Shown in pieces: positions 32,857-40,003 of a stretch of DNA of 40,003 nucleotides. A model generated the notes under the pieces. That model searched no databases, was not told the DNA's origin, and worked only from the letters and a program-made list of their open reading frames with translations. Each line of letters opens with the position of its first letter. The first letter of the stretch is position 1. Both the position numbers and the translations under genes were made by a program. The stretch is from JBBIND01 sp037444075 (lineage in GTDB: Bacteria; Acidobacteriota; Terriglobia; Bryobacterales; Bryobacteraceae): positions 1-40,003 of the forward strand of contig JBBIND010000036.1 in assembly GCA_037444075.1 (NCBI GenBank), given 5' to 3'.

Positions 32857-33192
32857 GGGTCTTACACTTGCCAGCGGCGCTACGAAGCGCCGGGCGGCGG
32901 ATTACGCCGGGCGTAGAGCGGCGTGACGAGCGCCAGCCATAGGCTCGAAAGGCGCGGCGTAAGGACGGGGACAGTGATGATAGCGCGCCGCAGCCCGCGC
33001 TGCCGGGCGTACTCGCGCTTTTGTGCCATGATTCCCGAGGGAGTAGCGGCATGCGCACCGTGTTGCGGTGGCGCCGTGGCGGCTTTGGCTACCGGGCTGC
33101 GCGGGCTGTTTCAGCTGCGCGCATGGAAAGGATTCGATGATGTTACAGGGCTGGTTTGAACAACGGTCAGCAGCCCCGGGAAGGAGCACACG
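32857..33192. other. 336-base gap with hairpins
   Basis: No gene is convincing. TGTAAG/CTTACA (32852-32866) spans the stop of the HExxH gene, and CGGCGCT-ACGA-AGCGCCG (32875-32892) is a perfect 7-bp stem; no T-run follows either. The rest is GC-rich with short chance frames. A Shine-Dalgarno for the next gene (AAGGAG) lies at 33182-33187. Confidence 0.45.
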
Positions 33193-35649
33193 ATGGTCGT
33201 GCCGTTGATACTGCTAATGGCTATGGGAGCAGCGCCGCTGCTCGCCCCGGGCGAGCCCATGCCGAAACTGAGCGGCAACTTCCTGACAGGGCGCGAGGCG
33301 GAACTTCCGGCGGCGGCTAAGGGCCGGATTGCGCTAGTCGCGTTTGGGTTCACCTACGATTCACGCTTCGCCGTGGAGGCTTGGGTGGCACGATTCCGCA
33401 AGGAGTTCGGCCAGAGACCGGAGGTCACGTTCTTTGAGGTGCCCATGATCGGCGGTTTCGCGCGGCTTGGCAAGTGGTTCATCAACAGCGGGATGAGGCG
33501 GGGCACTCCGAAGGAGAACCACGAGAACGTAATCACCGTGTACGGGGGAACGGGACCGTGGAAGGAGCGGCTTGGTTACGACGAGCCGGATGCCGCCTAT
33601 TTGCTGCTGCTGGACCGCGAAGGCGTGGTGAGGTGGCGGCACAACGGGAAGTTCGACGAAACAGCCTACGCGGAACTGTCGCGCCAAATCAACGCGCTGC
33701 TCCCACTGGACGGAACGAGCGGCGGGCAGGCAGCGGGCGGCGGACAGGCGGCGGGAGGCAATGCGGAATTCGAAGCTTTGCAGGCCTACTTTGAGCGCAC
33801 AGTGGCGGAGCGCACGCGGCGGCAGTTTGACGGCATCACCACTTCGGCGCAATGGGAGGAGCGCAAGCGAGAGTTGAGAGGGCAGCTTGCCAGGATGCTC
33901 TGGCATGAAGAGCATTGGCCGGGCAGTCCGCCGCAGGCCAAGGTCACGGGGCGGGCGGAATTCGGCGAGTACACGATTGAGAACCTGGTGTTCGAGAGCG
34001 TTCCGGGCATTCCCGTGACGGCGAACCTGTACCTGCCGAAGAATGGGCGGCAGCCGTACCCGGCGGTGATCTACCAATGCGGGCATGCCAACAAACGCTA
34101 CTTCAAGAGGCACGGCGCGTGGTTCGCAACCCATGGCATCGCCACGCTGGTGATGGACAACATTGAAATGGGGGAGGTGGAGTTCACGCACCACGGGGTG
34201 TACGCGCACGCCTGGTTCCACTGGTACAGCCGCGGGTTTTCGCCTCTGGCGGTGGAGCTGTTGAACGCGCGCCGGGCGGTGGACTATCTGGCGTCGAGGG
34301 CGGACGTGGATGCGAAGCGCATCGGCGCCACAGGCAGGTCCGGCGGAGGGATGACCACTTTCTTTCTGGCGGCGCTGGATGAACGGATTCGCGCTTCGGC
34401 GCCGGTGTCCGGAACGCTTTCGACCAACGGGTGGGTGAAGAGAAGATTGAGCGCGGCGCACTGCGATTGCCAATATCCGGTGAACAGCTACGGGTTGCTC
34501 TATTCCGAAATCGGTGCGCTGATTGCGCCGCGCGCGCAGTTGCAGGTGAATGCCGACGCGGACGCCGGATTTCCGATGGACAGCTTCGAGGAACTGCTGG
34601 AGGAAATGCGGCCCGTGTACAGGCTGTACGGCGCGGAGCAGGCGCTGCGGGCAGCGGTGGCGCCGGGCGGTCACCGGGACACCGAGGCCATACGGCTGCC
34701 GGTGTACTCGTTCTTCCTGAAAGAGTTTTTCGGCCAGGAGGCGGCGGTGGACAAGGAGGGCGCCGTGGAGGAGCCCGCGGATGATCAACTGGTTTGCCTC
34801 CGCGCGGGTTTGCCGTTGAACGAGCGGCTGACGCGCATTGACGAAGAGTTGTTCGCGCTTCACGCGGGACGGCGCATGCCGGAGGCGCGGCGGGACGAGC
34901 GGCGCGAGGAGCTTGCGGCAACGCTGCGGGCGGAGGTTTTCCGCTCGTTTCCACGCGAGTCCGCCCGCTTTGACGCGGAGTGGTCTGAAGACGGCACCGC
35001 ACAAGGGAGGAAGGTGCGGCGCGTGCAGTTCACGGGGTTCGGGGGACTGCGCGTGAAAGGGATCTACTCCTTGCCCGAAGGCCACAGCGGCTCCGCGAAG
35101 CTGCCGGCACTGCTGGTGGCGGACCACCGGCGCGGAATCCCGGTGTGGGGGAATGAACAGCCGCTCGAAAGAAACCAATGGGGCAACCACGCTGTGCTGA
35201 TTGTGGAGACGCTCGATCACGGTAGCCGGGCTCTGGAACGGAACCTGCGCAGCTATGCCGACAACGATCCGCTGCATCACATGAAGCGTCAGGCGATGGT
35301 TGCCGGGACGACGCTCGAGTCCATGCAGGTGTACGAGCTTCTGCGCAGCCTCGAGTTTCTGCGCTCGCTCCCGGAAGTGGACGGAGGGCAGATTCGGCTC
35401 ATCGGCAAGGGTGAGATGGGAGTGAATGCGATGTACGCGGCGCTGCTCGATGGGAAAGTGAAGACGGTGATTGTGCAATCGCCGCCCGCCTCACACCGGC
35501 AAGGACCGCATTATTTGGGCGTCCTGCGCCACACTGACGTGCCGGAAGTGGCGGCGCTCTTCGGAGAGCAGTTGCGCCTTCACGGCGAAGCTCCGGCAGG
35601 TTGGGATTGGGCGCGGCGCTGCGCGTCGTTCACGGACTGCCTGCAATAG
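33193..35649 (+). CDS. three-part secreted protein: redoxin-like domain, esterase domain, degenerate esterase domain
   Basis: An 818-aa protein. A short hydrophobic N-terminus may be a signal peptide. Residues about 20-170 resemble a thioredoxin-fold/ATP10-like domain (ALVAFGFTYDSRFAVEAW, AYLLLLDREGVVRWRHNGKF, cited by LLLLDREGVVRWRH) but contain no cysteine, so no redox role. A GQAAGG-repeat linker (174-189) leads to an alpha/beta hydrolase of the acetyl xylan esterase-like type at about 195-515, with nucleophile S383 in GATGRSGGGMT and His494 in PGGHRDTE. Residues 540-818 look like a second hydrolase in which the nucleophile motif reads LIGKGEMGVNA, Glu in place of Ser. Substrate unknown, possibly an acylated polysaccharide. 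Confidence 0.72.
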   Translation: MVVPLILLMAMGAAPLLAPGEPMPKLSGNFLTGREAELPAAAKGRIALVAFGFTYDSRFAVEAWVARFRKEFGQRPEVTFFEVPMIGGFARLGKWFINSGMRRGTPKENHENVITVYGGTGPWKERLGYDEPDAAYLLLLDREGVVRWRHNGKFDETAYAELSRQINALLPLDGTSGGQAAGGGQAAGGNAEFEALQAYFERTVAERTRRQFDGITTSAQWEERKRELRGQLARMLWHEEHWPGSPPQAKVTGRAEFGEYTIENLVFESVPGIPVTANLYLPKNGRQPYPAVIYQCGHANKRYFKRHGAWFATHGIATLVMDNIEMGEVEFTHHGVYAHAWFHWYSRGFSPLAVELLNARRAVDYLASRADVDAKRIGATGRSGGGMTTFFLAALDERIRASAPVSGTLSTNGWVKRRLSAAHCDCQYPVNSYGLLYSEIGALIAPRAQLQVNADADAGFPMDSFEELLEEMRPVYRLYGAEQALRAAVAPGGHRDTEAIRLPVYSFFLKEFFGQEAAVDKEGAVEEPADDQLVCLRAGLPLNERLTRIDEELFALHAGRRMPEARRDERREELAATLRAEVFRSFPRESARFDAEWSEDGTAQGRKVRRVQFTGFGGLRVKGIYSLPEGHSGSAKLPALLVADHRRGIPVWGNEQPLERNQWGNHAVLIVETLDHGSRALERNLRSYADNDPLHHMKRQAMVAGTTLESMQVYELLRSLEFLRSLPEVDGGQIRLIGKGEMGVNAMYAALLDGKVKTVIVQSPPASHRQGPHYLGVLRHTDVPEVAALFGEQLRLHGEAPAGWDWARRCASFTDCLQ

Positions 35650-35760
35650 GGGCATCCAAGACCCGGAAACAAGCAAGAGCCGGGGGCGAAACAGAAAGTG
35701 ATCCGGCCATTGCCGCGACTACGCTAATAGCGTATAGTAGTCAGGGTGGCTTTCGTTCTC

Positions 35761-36101
35761 ATGGCGGTGGTCGAGACCCCGGGTTTCCTCAGGGATGCCG
35801 CCGAGGCGATGGCCGAAAGCGAAAGAGCGGACGTGGTCTCCTTCCTGGCTGCAAACCCGGATGCCGGCGACATCATGCCGGATACGGGAGGGGCCAGGAA
35901 ACTGCTTGGCGAACGCCCGGACGCGGCAAACGGGGTGGGGTTCGGATGATTGACTACTTCCACAACGAGTCGATTCCGCTGTTCCTGCTCAACGTTTTCG
36001 CGAAGAACGAGAAGACTACTTTGACTCGCGCGGAACGAAGCGAGATGAAAGCCCTGCTGCCCCGCCTGGTGCCGGGCTATCGAAGGAGGATGGCGAAATG
36101 A
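35761..36101 (+). pseudogene. RelE/HigB-type toxin gene, frameshifted
   Basis: Two frames together give one toxin of the Gp49-like/HigB type. The first, from the ATG at 35761, reads VVETPGFLRDAAEAMAE, FLAANPDAGDIMPDTGGARKL and then leaves homology, ending at 35949. The second frame picks up AWRTPGRGKRGGVRMIDYFH at about 35904 and continues with ESIPLFLLNVFAKNEKTTLTRAE to the stop at 36101. Joined at about 35902-35906 they form a full-length protein of about 113 aa. One extra base (or two missing) explains the break. The stop overlaps the antitoxin start (ATGA). A sequencing error is a possible alternative. Confidence 0.8.
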
Positions 36102-36427
36102 AGAAGACTCGCACAACCAAGCTGCGGAAGCCGAGCCCCGGCGCCCGTGCTATTGCCAGCCTGCGGGAGGCGGTGGAGTGGGTGGAAGGCAAGCAGGTGC
36201 CGGTCCGCGTCACCACGGTGGAAGTTCCCACCATCGACGTTCGCGCCACGCGCAAGCGCCTGGGGTTAACGCAGGCGGAATTCGCCGCCAAGTTCGGCTT
36301 CCAGCCGGCCACGTTGCGGAATTGGGAACAGGGAAGGACGCGCCCGGACGGTCCGGCGCGTGTGTTGCTTGCCGTAATCGCCCGGCATCCGGAAGCGGTG
36401 GAAGACGCTCTCCGAAAGGCCAGTTGA
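36098..36427 (+). CDS. XRE family antitoxin (HigA-like)
   Basis: Helix-turn-helix antitoxin of 109 aa that should bind its own operator and neutralise the upstream toxin. The HTH is at about residues 48-85: TRKRLGLTQAEFAAKFGF, then ATLRNWEQGRTRPDGPARVLLAV (cited by LRNWEQGRTRPDGPAR), typical of HigA/XRE partners of Gp49-like toxins. Residues 1-45 are basic and carry EAVEWVEGKQVPVRVTTVEVP, likely the toxin-binding part. The frame is intact although the toxin is broken, so it may persist as a solitary regulator. Confidence 0.85.
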   Translation: MKKTRTTKLRKPSPGARAIASLREAVEWVEGKQVPVRVTTVEVPTIDVRATRKRLGLTQAEFAAKFGFQPATLRNWEQGRTRPDGPARVLLAVIARHPEAVEDALRKAS

Positions 36428-36493
36428 AGCGGGAGGAGCCGCGACGTTCCGCGGCCGGCGGCGTCCGTAGCACCGGCCAGCCTCACCGGGGCT

Positions 36494-36655
36494 TCACGTT
36501 GAGCGGCGCCAGGCGAAGGTGGCCAGCCGTTCAGTCGGGTCCCAGGAGAATTGTGATTCCTTCCGATTGACGATGACGCGGCGCGGTTTGCCTGCGGCGC
36601 CGACGGACACTTCCACCTCCGGCTGTCCTTCCAACACGATCTCCGTGTCGGCGGC
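36494..36655 (-). pseudogene. possible C-terminal remnant of an unknown protein
   Basis: The minus strand reads about 54 residues ending at a TGA (36494-36496), with segments VAADTEIVLEGQPEVEVSVG and RRVIVNRKESQFSWDPTERL that look like a beta-rich protein end rather than a shadow frame. Beyond about 36655 the same frame becomes Arg/His-rich and is only antisense to the DUF1552 remnant. I cannot name the parent protein. Confidence 0.3.
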
Positions 36656-36661
36656 GACTCG

Positions 36662-37557
36662 CGCTTCCGTTCGCTCCAGATCGGGGTGTCGCAGGAATCG
36701 TTCGGCGAGAGCGTGCAGCGCAACATGAGCTGGGCCGGTTACGACCGGCCGCTTCCGCCCGAAATGCTGCCGCACAAGCTGTTCGAGCGGCTGTTCGGCC
36801 AGCGCGAGCTGAGCTGGGTGAACCGCAAGCGGAGCGTGCTGGACGCGGTGCGGGAAGACGCGCAGCAGTTGAAGAAGTCGCTGGGCCGGACCGACCGGGA
36901 GCGGCTGGCCGAGCACCTGGACGCCGTGCGCGACGTCGAGCGGGCCGTGGCAAGCCTGCCGCCGCAATACTACAAGGTGGACGAGCCCGACTACGACGGC
37001 GACATAAAGGACTGGCCGCGGATCGCCAAGCTGCAGTCGGACCTGCTGGCGCATGCGCTGGCGACGCGGCAGACCCGCGTGGCCTCCTACATGTTGACCA
37101 AGTGCCAGGGGCTGACGCGGTTCCCGTGGCTCGGCTACACCGCCGCACGGCACCACGACTACACGCACCGCGACGGCAAGGCGCCTGGGGCCGACGGACC
37201 CGACGGCCAGCGCATCATGCGCGACATCTGCCGCTGGCACGTCGAGGAGTTCGCGTACTTGCTGGCGAAGCTCAAATCGATTCCGGAAGGCGACAAGACG
37301 CTGCTCGACAACACCTGCCTGCTGTTTGTGCACGAGCACGCCGAGGCCAATGACCACAAGAACAACGGGCTGCCGGTCACCCTCGCCGGGCACGCAGGCG
37401 GGCTCCACACCGGGCTGCACACGCGGACGCCGGGGACCATCGGCGACCTTTATGTGACGATCGCCGATATGTGACGATCGCCGACGAACTTCTGGGTGCC
37501 GGGCTTGAGAAGTATCCGACGGCTTCGCGGAAGCTCACCGAGATCGTGTGCGGCTGA
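36662..37557 (+). pseudogene. DUF1552 protein remnant, headless and frameshifted
   Basis: C-terminal part (about 295 residues) of the DUF1552 family, secreted proteins of unknown function of about 450 aa. RFRSLQIGVSQESFG at the left edge is family sequence with no start codon of the proper gene before it, so the first third is missing. RNMSWAGYDRPLPPEMLPHKLFERLFG (cited by RNMSWAGYDRPLPPEM), SVLDAVREDAQQLKKSLG, and HEHAEANDHKNNGLPVTLAGHAGG (cited by NDHKNNGLPVTLAGHAGG) are conserved. At 37451-37484 a duplicated 17-mer causes a premature stop at about 37474; after it, ELLGAGLEKYPTASRKLTEI continues the family C-terminus to a TGA at 37555-37557. Confidence 0.85.
37451..37484 (+). repeat. 17-bp tandem duplication inside the DUF1552 remnant
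   Basis: TATGTGACGATCGCCGA occurs twice in direct succession (37451-37467 and 37468-37484). Seventeen is not a multiple of three, so the copy shifts the frame; removing one restores LYVTIADELLGAGLEKY. Confidence 0.92.
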
Positions 37558-38688
37558 TCAATCCAGCCTGAAGTTCACCTCGACCGTGGCTCTCACCGCG
37601 ACGGTCTTCCCCTGCCTGGTGGCCGGCTCAAAGCGCCACTGCGCGATTGCCGCCACTGCGTTGATGTCGAGACCGGGATCCAGACCCTCGAGTACACGCA
37701 CGTTGCGCGGCTCGCCCTTCGCGGTGACCTCGATCGAAAGCACCACCTTCCCCTCGATCCCGGCGTCCTTGGCCTCCTGCGTGTACTGAGGCTCCACTTT
37801 GTGAATCAGCTTCGGGGGAGCGACATCCCCGCCGACCTTGTGTATCTCCTCATTCTGGCCGCGAAGCGCCGCCAGGGGCGCCACCAGCAGCAGAAAGAGG
37901 GAGACGGTGATGAGCGTGGCCCGGCGGCTGACTGCGCGGCGGCTGACCCCCGGATCGAGGATGGCGCGGATGCGCTTGCCAAGCTCCCCCTTCCGGACCA
38001 TGGCGATTCCGGCGGCCGGCGTTCCCAGGGAGGCGCGAGCCACGGCGATGAGCTGATCGGCGTAATCGGGTCCGCGAGCGCCGCAGGCAAGCACCGCGTC
38101 GTCACAGGCGCGTTCCCGTTCCTCGATGGAGCGACCCCTGGCCCACCAGGCCAGCGGCTGGAACCAGTAGAAGCAGCAGACCAGGTCAGTCGCCAATAGG
38201 GCGAAACAGTCGCCGCGGGCGACGTGGGCCAGCTCATGGGTGATTGCATTGCGTCGAAGCCCGGACGGCCACTGCGCCGCCGAGGCCGGCATCAGGATGA
38301 GCGGACGCCACAGCCCCCAGGCTATCGGGGAGGTGAAATCGGTGGTTTCGAGAACGGGGACTCCCTTCTCGGAGCCAACCGGCCGTGAGCGGCATACGAT
38401 CCGCGCCAGGCCGGCGTGCGCCAGACCCAGGCGGATCAGCAGGATGAGCGCCACCGAGCCCCATGCAAGCACCGCGATCGCCGAGGCGTTGAGGCCCGCG
38501 GCTGCGGTTCCCGCCGCCGGGACGGTACTGGCCACCGGAATCACGAAGCCGGCAGGCCAGGCGGGGGTGATCCAGGCGAGCAGAGGCAGCGCGGCCAGCG
38601 AACAGAACGCCGCCATCCAGACCGCGTGACGGACCGCGGCGGAGGCCGCACGCAGGCAGAGCGACACGGCCGCCGCAGCCGCCAGCAC
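37558..38688 (-). CDS. M56 (BlaR1-like) membrane metallopeptidase with TonB C-terminal domain, start lost to a nonsense codon
   Basis: Membrane zinc peptidase partner of the BlaI-type repressor. From the GTG at 38688 it has 376 aa: hydrophobic helices in the first 95 residues, the zinc motif H151-E152-x-x-H155 in AITHELAHVARGD, a helix at WFQPLAWW, another at TLITVSLFLLLVAPLAAL, and a TonB-like C-terminal domain (PPKLIHKVEPQYTQEAKDAGI, cited by KVEPQYTQEA, to AVRATVEVNF). The true start is almost certainly the ATG at 38739, overlapping the blaI-like stop (TAATG). In that frame codon 13 is TGA (38701-38703), where the pattern expects Trp. Translation may restart at the GTG 15 bases further, or the gene may be dead. 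Confidence 0.8.
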   Translation of the reverse strand: MLAAAAAVSLCLRAASAAVRHAVWMAAFCSLAALPLLAWITPAWPAGFVIPVASTVPAAGTAAAGLNASAIAVLAWGSVALILLIRLGLAHAGLARIVCRSRPVGSEKGVPVLETTDFTSPIAWGLWRPLILMPASAAQWPSGLRRNAITHELAHVARGDCFALLATDLVCCFYWFQPLAWWARGRSIEERERACDDAVLACGARGPDYADQLIAVARASLGTPAAGIAMVRKGELGKRIRAILDPGVSRRAVSRRATLITVSLFLLLVAPLAALRGQNEEIHKVGGDVAPPKLIHKVEPQYTQEAKDAGIEGKVVLSIEVTAKGEPRNVRVLEGLDPGLDINAVAAIAQWRFEPATRQGKTVAVRATVEVNFRLD

Positions 38689-38738
38689 AGCGGCGCTTTT
38701 TCACGCCATGGAAACCAGCATCGACCAAAGAGAGTCCA

Positions 38739-39131
38739 TTATGACTTTCCTTCCTTCCTGGCCTTCTCCACCAAGCCGGCAAGCCGGTCCAACTCCGCGC
38801 CGGTAAAATGGGCCGCGGACGACCCAAGCAACGCCGCTGCGGCCGAGGCCGCCGAGCCGTCAAAGAAGGTCTCGACCAGCCGGCGCAGCGCCGAGTGGCG
38901 GGCCGAGTCCCGCGAGACCGCCGGCCCGTAGATGTACTTGCCCTTCTGCTCTTCGTGCCGGGCAACGCCTTTGTCTTCGAGGATGCGCAGCGTAGCACGC
39001 ACCGCGGAGTAGCTGGGAGGATCGGGCATTCCCGCGCGGACTTGGGCGGCCGAGGCGCATCCCAGGCGGAAGAGCACGTCCATGATCTGGCGCTCGCGGC
39101 GGCTGAGGCTGGCGTAGGGCTTGGGGATCAT
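38739..39131 (-). CDS. BlaI/MecI family transcriptional repressor
   Basis: Winged-helix repressor of 130 aa that should dimerise on palindromic operators and be cleaved or released by its M56 partner. The DNA-binding half is LSRRERQIMDVLFRLG, SYSAVRATLRILEDKGVARH and KGKYIYGPAVS; the C-terminal half (about 80-125) is the helical dimerisation part. Two perfect palindromes, TGCTAA-N4-TTAGCA, stand at 39133-39148 and 39169-39184. The start ATG at 39131 lies just two bases from the first, so the mRNA is nearly leaderless. The stop overlaps the start of the M56 gene. Despite decay around it, the gene is intact. In this clade such pairs often respond to cell-wall stress, an inference here. Confidence 0.9.
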   Translation of the reverse strand: MIPKPYASLSRRERQIMDVLFRLGCASAAQVRAGMPDPPSYSAVRATLRILEDKGVARHEEQKGKYIYGPAVSRDSARHSALRRLVETFFDGSAASAAAALLGSSAAHFTGAELDRLAGLVEKARKEGKS

Positions 39132-39132
39132 C

Positions 39133-39184
39133 TGCTAAGAAATTAGCACTAATTGCGGCGGCTGTCAATGCTAATTTTTTAGCA
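39133..39184 (-). promoter_or_regulatory. BlaI-type promoter with two operators
   Basis: Operator 1, TGCTAAGAAATTAGCA (39133-39148), and operator 2, TGCTAATTTTTTAGCA (39169-39184), share the half-sites TGCTAA/TTAGCA. Their centres are 36 bases apart. On the minus strand a perfect -35 TTGACA (39163-39168) and an extended -10, TG-C-TAATTT (TAATTT at 39140-39145), have a 17-base spacer; operator 1 covers the -10 and operator 2 abuts the -35. Confidence 0.85.
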
Positions 39185-39196
39185 ATAGCTCCTTGT

Positions 39197-39349
39197 TTAC
39201 ACCTGCCGGACTCCGGCCCCTTTCCACGTCCGGGCGATGTGCTCGCCCGCCCGGAAAGCCACCGCCAGGATCGTCAGGACGGGATTGAACCCGCCGTTGG
39301 CCGGAAGCACGCTGCCGCCGGCGACGAACACGTTATCTACCTGGTGGAG
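39197..39349 (-). pseudogene. GMC oxidoreductase C-terminal remnant
   Basis: About 50 residues on the minus strand (HQVDNVFVAGGSVLPANGG, NPVLTILAVAFRAGEHIART) match the C-terminal end of GMC-type flavin oxidoreductases, where the NP-LTI motif and preceding His/Asn region form the active-site edge. It ends at TAA at 39197-39199. Upstream (above about 39350) the frame turns into Ala/Arg/Pro-rich sequence without homology, so only the last tenth of a roughly 550-aa enzyme survives. Confidence 0.75.
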
Positions 39350-39714
39350 GCGGCGCCAGTGAGTACGGGCCGAGCCGCGGGCTAAGCGCGGCAACCCGAT
39401 CAAAGCAAGCAACTTGAAGGATGCGTAGTGGCCGCCGGATGCGGCCGCCGGGCGGAGCCATGCCGGGGAGCGTCCCGCGCGGGCCTGGGCAGGTCGCGGG
39501 GTAGTCAATTTCGCATCCCAAACACCCCCAAAATTACAAGGAGGAGCGGATTGCTGGCTCTGGAGGGCGGCAATTCGTCAGCAAAAGTTGGCAGACGGGC
39601 GTACCTGCGGAATCAGGCGCGTCCCCAGGGGGTCCGTCCCCAGGGGGCCACCTTCCTCGGCTCGGCCCGCAGGGAGGAGCCGGCGGCAGCGCCCCGATCA
39701 GAAGGATCACCTGT
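39350..39714. other. 365-base non-coding or degraded stretch
   Basis: No gene supported. It includes a 12-base direct repeat, GTCCCCAGGGGG at 39621-39632 and 39635-39646, which also forms C/G-rich palindromes. Open frames here on both strands are Arg/Pro/Gly-rich and change character at the edges of the flanking gene remnants. Confidence 0.4.
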
Positions 39715-39963
39715 CTAGTCCACATATCGCTTGAGCCAATCGTAAACTCGATCCCAGAAATTCTTGATGTTGGCGGGCGACGCCAGGATGTGTCCTTCAC
39801 CCCAGTAGCGAACGAACAGAGCGGGTTTATTCTGTCGAAAAAGGGCAGTGAAGAACTCTTCCCCCTGTTGGATCGGTACATAATCCATATCTCCCTGGAC
39901 GATCATCACGGGCGTCGTGACTCGGTCAGCCCGCGAAATGGGACTGTTTGGTCTGGACCCCAA
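39715..39963 (-). pseudogene. S9 (prolyl oligopeptidase family) peptidase C-terminal remnant
   Basis: About 78 residues on the minus strand match the end of an S9 peptidase domain: SPISRADRVTTPVMIVQGDM, DYVPIQQGEEFFTALF with the catalytic Asp region, and YWGEGHILASPANIKNFWDR with the catalytic His. Homology begins near 39948; upstream an in-frame TGA at 39976-39978 and AT-rich sequence up to the window edge are not family-like, so the front was lost or displaced. The nucleophile Ser is not in the window. Confidence 0.75.
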
Positions 39964-40003
39964 AATTGAGACAAATCAAATAGGGACACCCTACATTAAA
40001 TGG

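Noticed and set aside
32923..33159. 78-aa plus-strand frame before the three-part protein
   Set aside because: No start signal, mixed Cys/Arg-rich composition and no recognisable pattern.
33361..35478. 705-aa open frame on the minus strand
   Set aside because: Antisense to the 818-aa protein; His/Arg/Pro-rich with no domain, a shadow of GC-rich coding DNA.
35902..35906. Programmed -1 frameshift in the toxin gene
   Set aside because: No good slippery heptamer and no clear downstream structure; plain mutation or sequence error is simpler.

Overview
The window looks like a chromosomal segment of a high-GC acidobacterium, most likely of the Solibacter/Bryobacter group. This is inferred from gene content, not from a marker gene. 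The pointers are an Acidobacteria-type VWFA secreted protein, an ECF sigma factor of the STK-associated type paired with a kinase/beta-propeller protein, a DUF1552 remnant, an M56-TonB/BlaI pair, Tat-exported Gfo/Idh oxidoreductases and several sugar-isomerase-like TIM barrels. No rRNA, tRNA or CRISPR array was recognised.

Layout. 1-4.5 kb: the 5' part of a YjhG-type sugar-acid dehydratase (minus), then a tight plus-strand run of coaD, a class I aminotransferase and manA, then an SH3-domain lipoprotein candidate. 4.5-8.2 kb: mobA with an orphan MlaF-like ATPase (minus), and a divergent cell-wall pair (lytic transglycosylase, AMIN-amidase) behind a strong promoter. 8.3-10.6 kb: a REC-GGDEF diguanylate cyclase (minus), then an Rrf2 regulator next to clpP.

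10.6-18.6 kb is a block bounded by two nearly identical 133-bp palindromic repeats in opposite orientation. It carries rhamnulokinase, a membrane-anchored Ser/Thr kinase with a beta-propeller, its ECF sigma factor, and a divergent pair of a mannose-6-phosphate-isomerase-like protein and a D-tagatose/D-psicose 3-epimerase family protein. It reads as a sugar-catabolism module with a signalling pair inside.

18.6-24.8 kb: a three-gene ABC-2 exporter, two tiny Cys-rich proteins, fabD, a Tat-type oxidoreductase and a small secreted protein that ends at a clear bidirectional terminator. 24.8-32.1 kb: a long minus-strand series of rhomboid protease, VWFA protein, receiver-only regulator, metallo-beta-lactamase-fold hydrolase, large PLP decarboxylase, Gfo/Idh and TIM-barrel isomerase. 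32.2-35.6 kb: an unassigned HExxH protein and a three-part 818-aa protein (redoxin-like, esterase, degenerate esterase).

35.7-40 kb is a zone of gene decay: a frameshifted toxin in front of an intact antitoxin, a headless DUF1552 gene broken again by a 17-bp tandem duplication, an M56-TonB gene with a nonsense codon, and tail fragments of a GMC oxidoreductase and an S9 peptidase. Inside it lies an intact BlaI-type repressor gene with a pair of perfect 16-bp operators around its promoter. The ABC-type breaks could be real or assembly errors.
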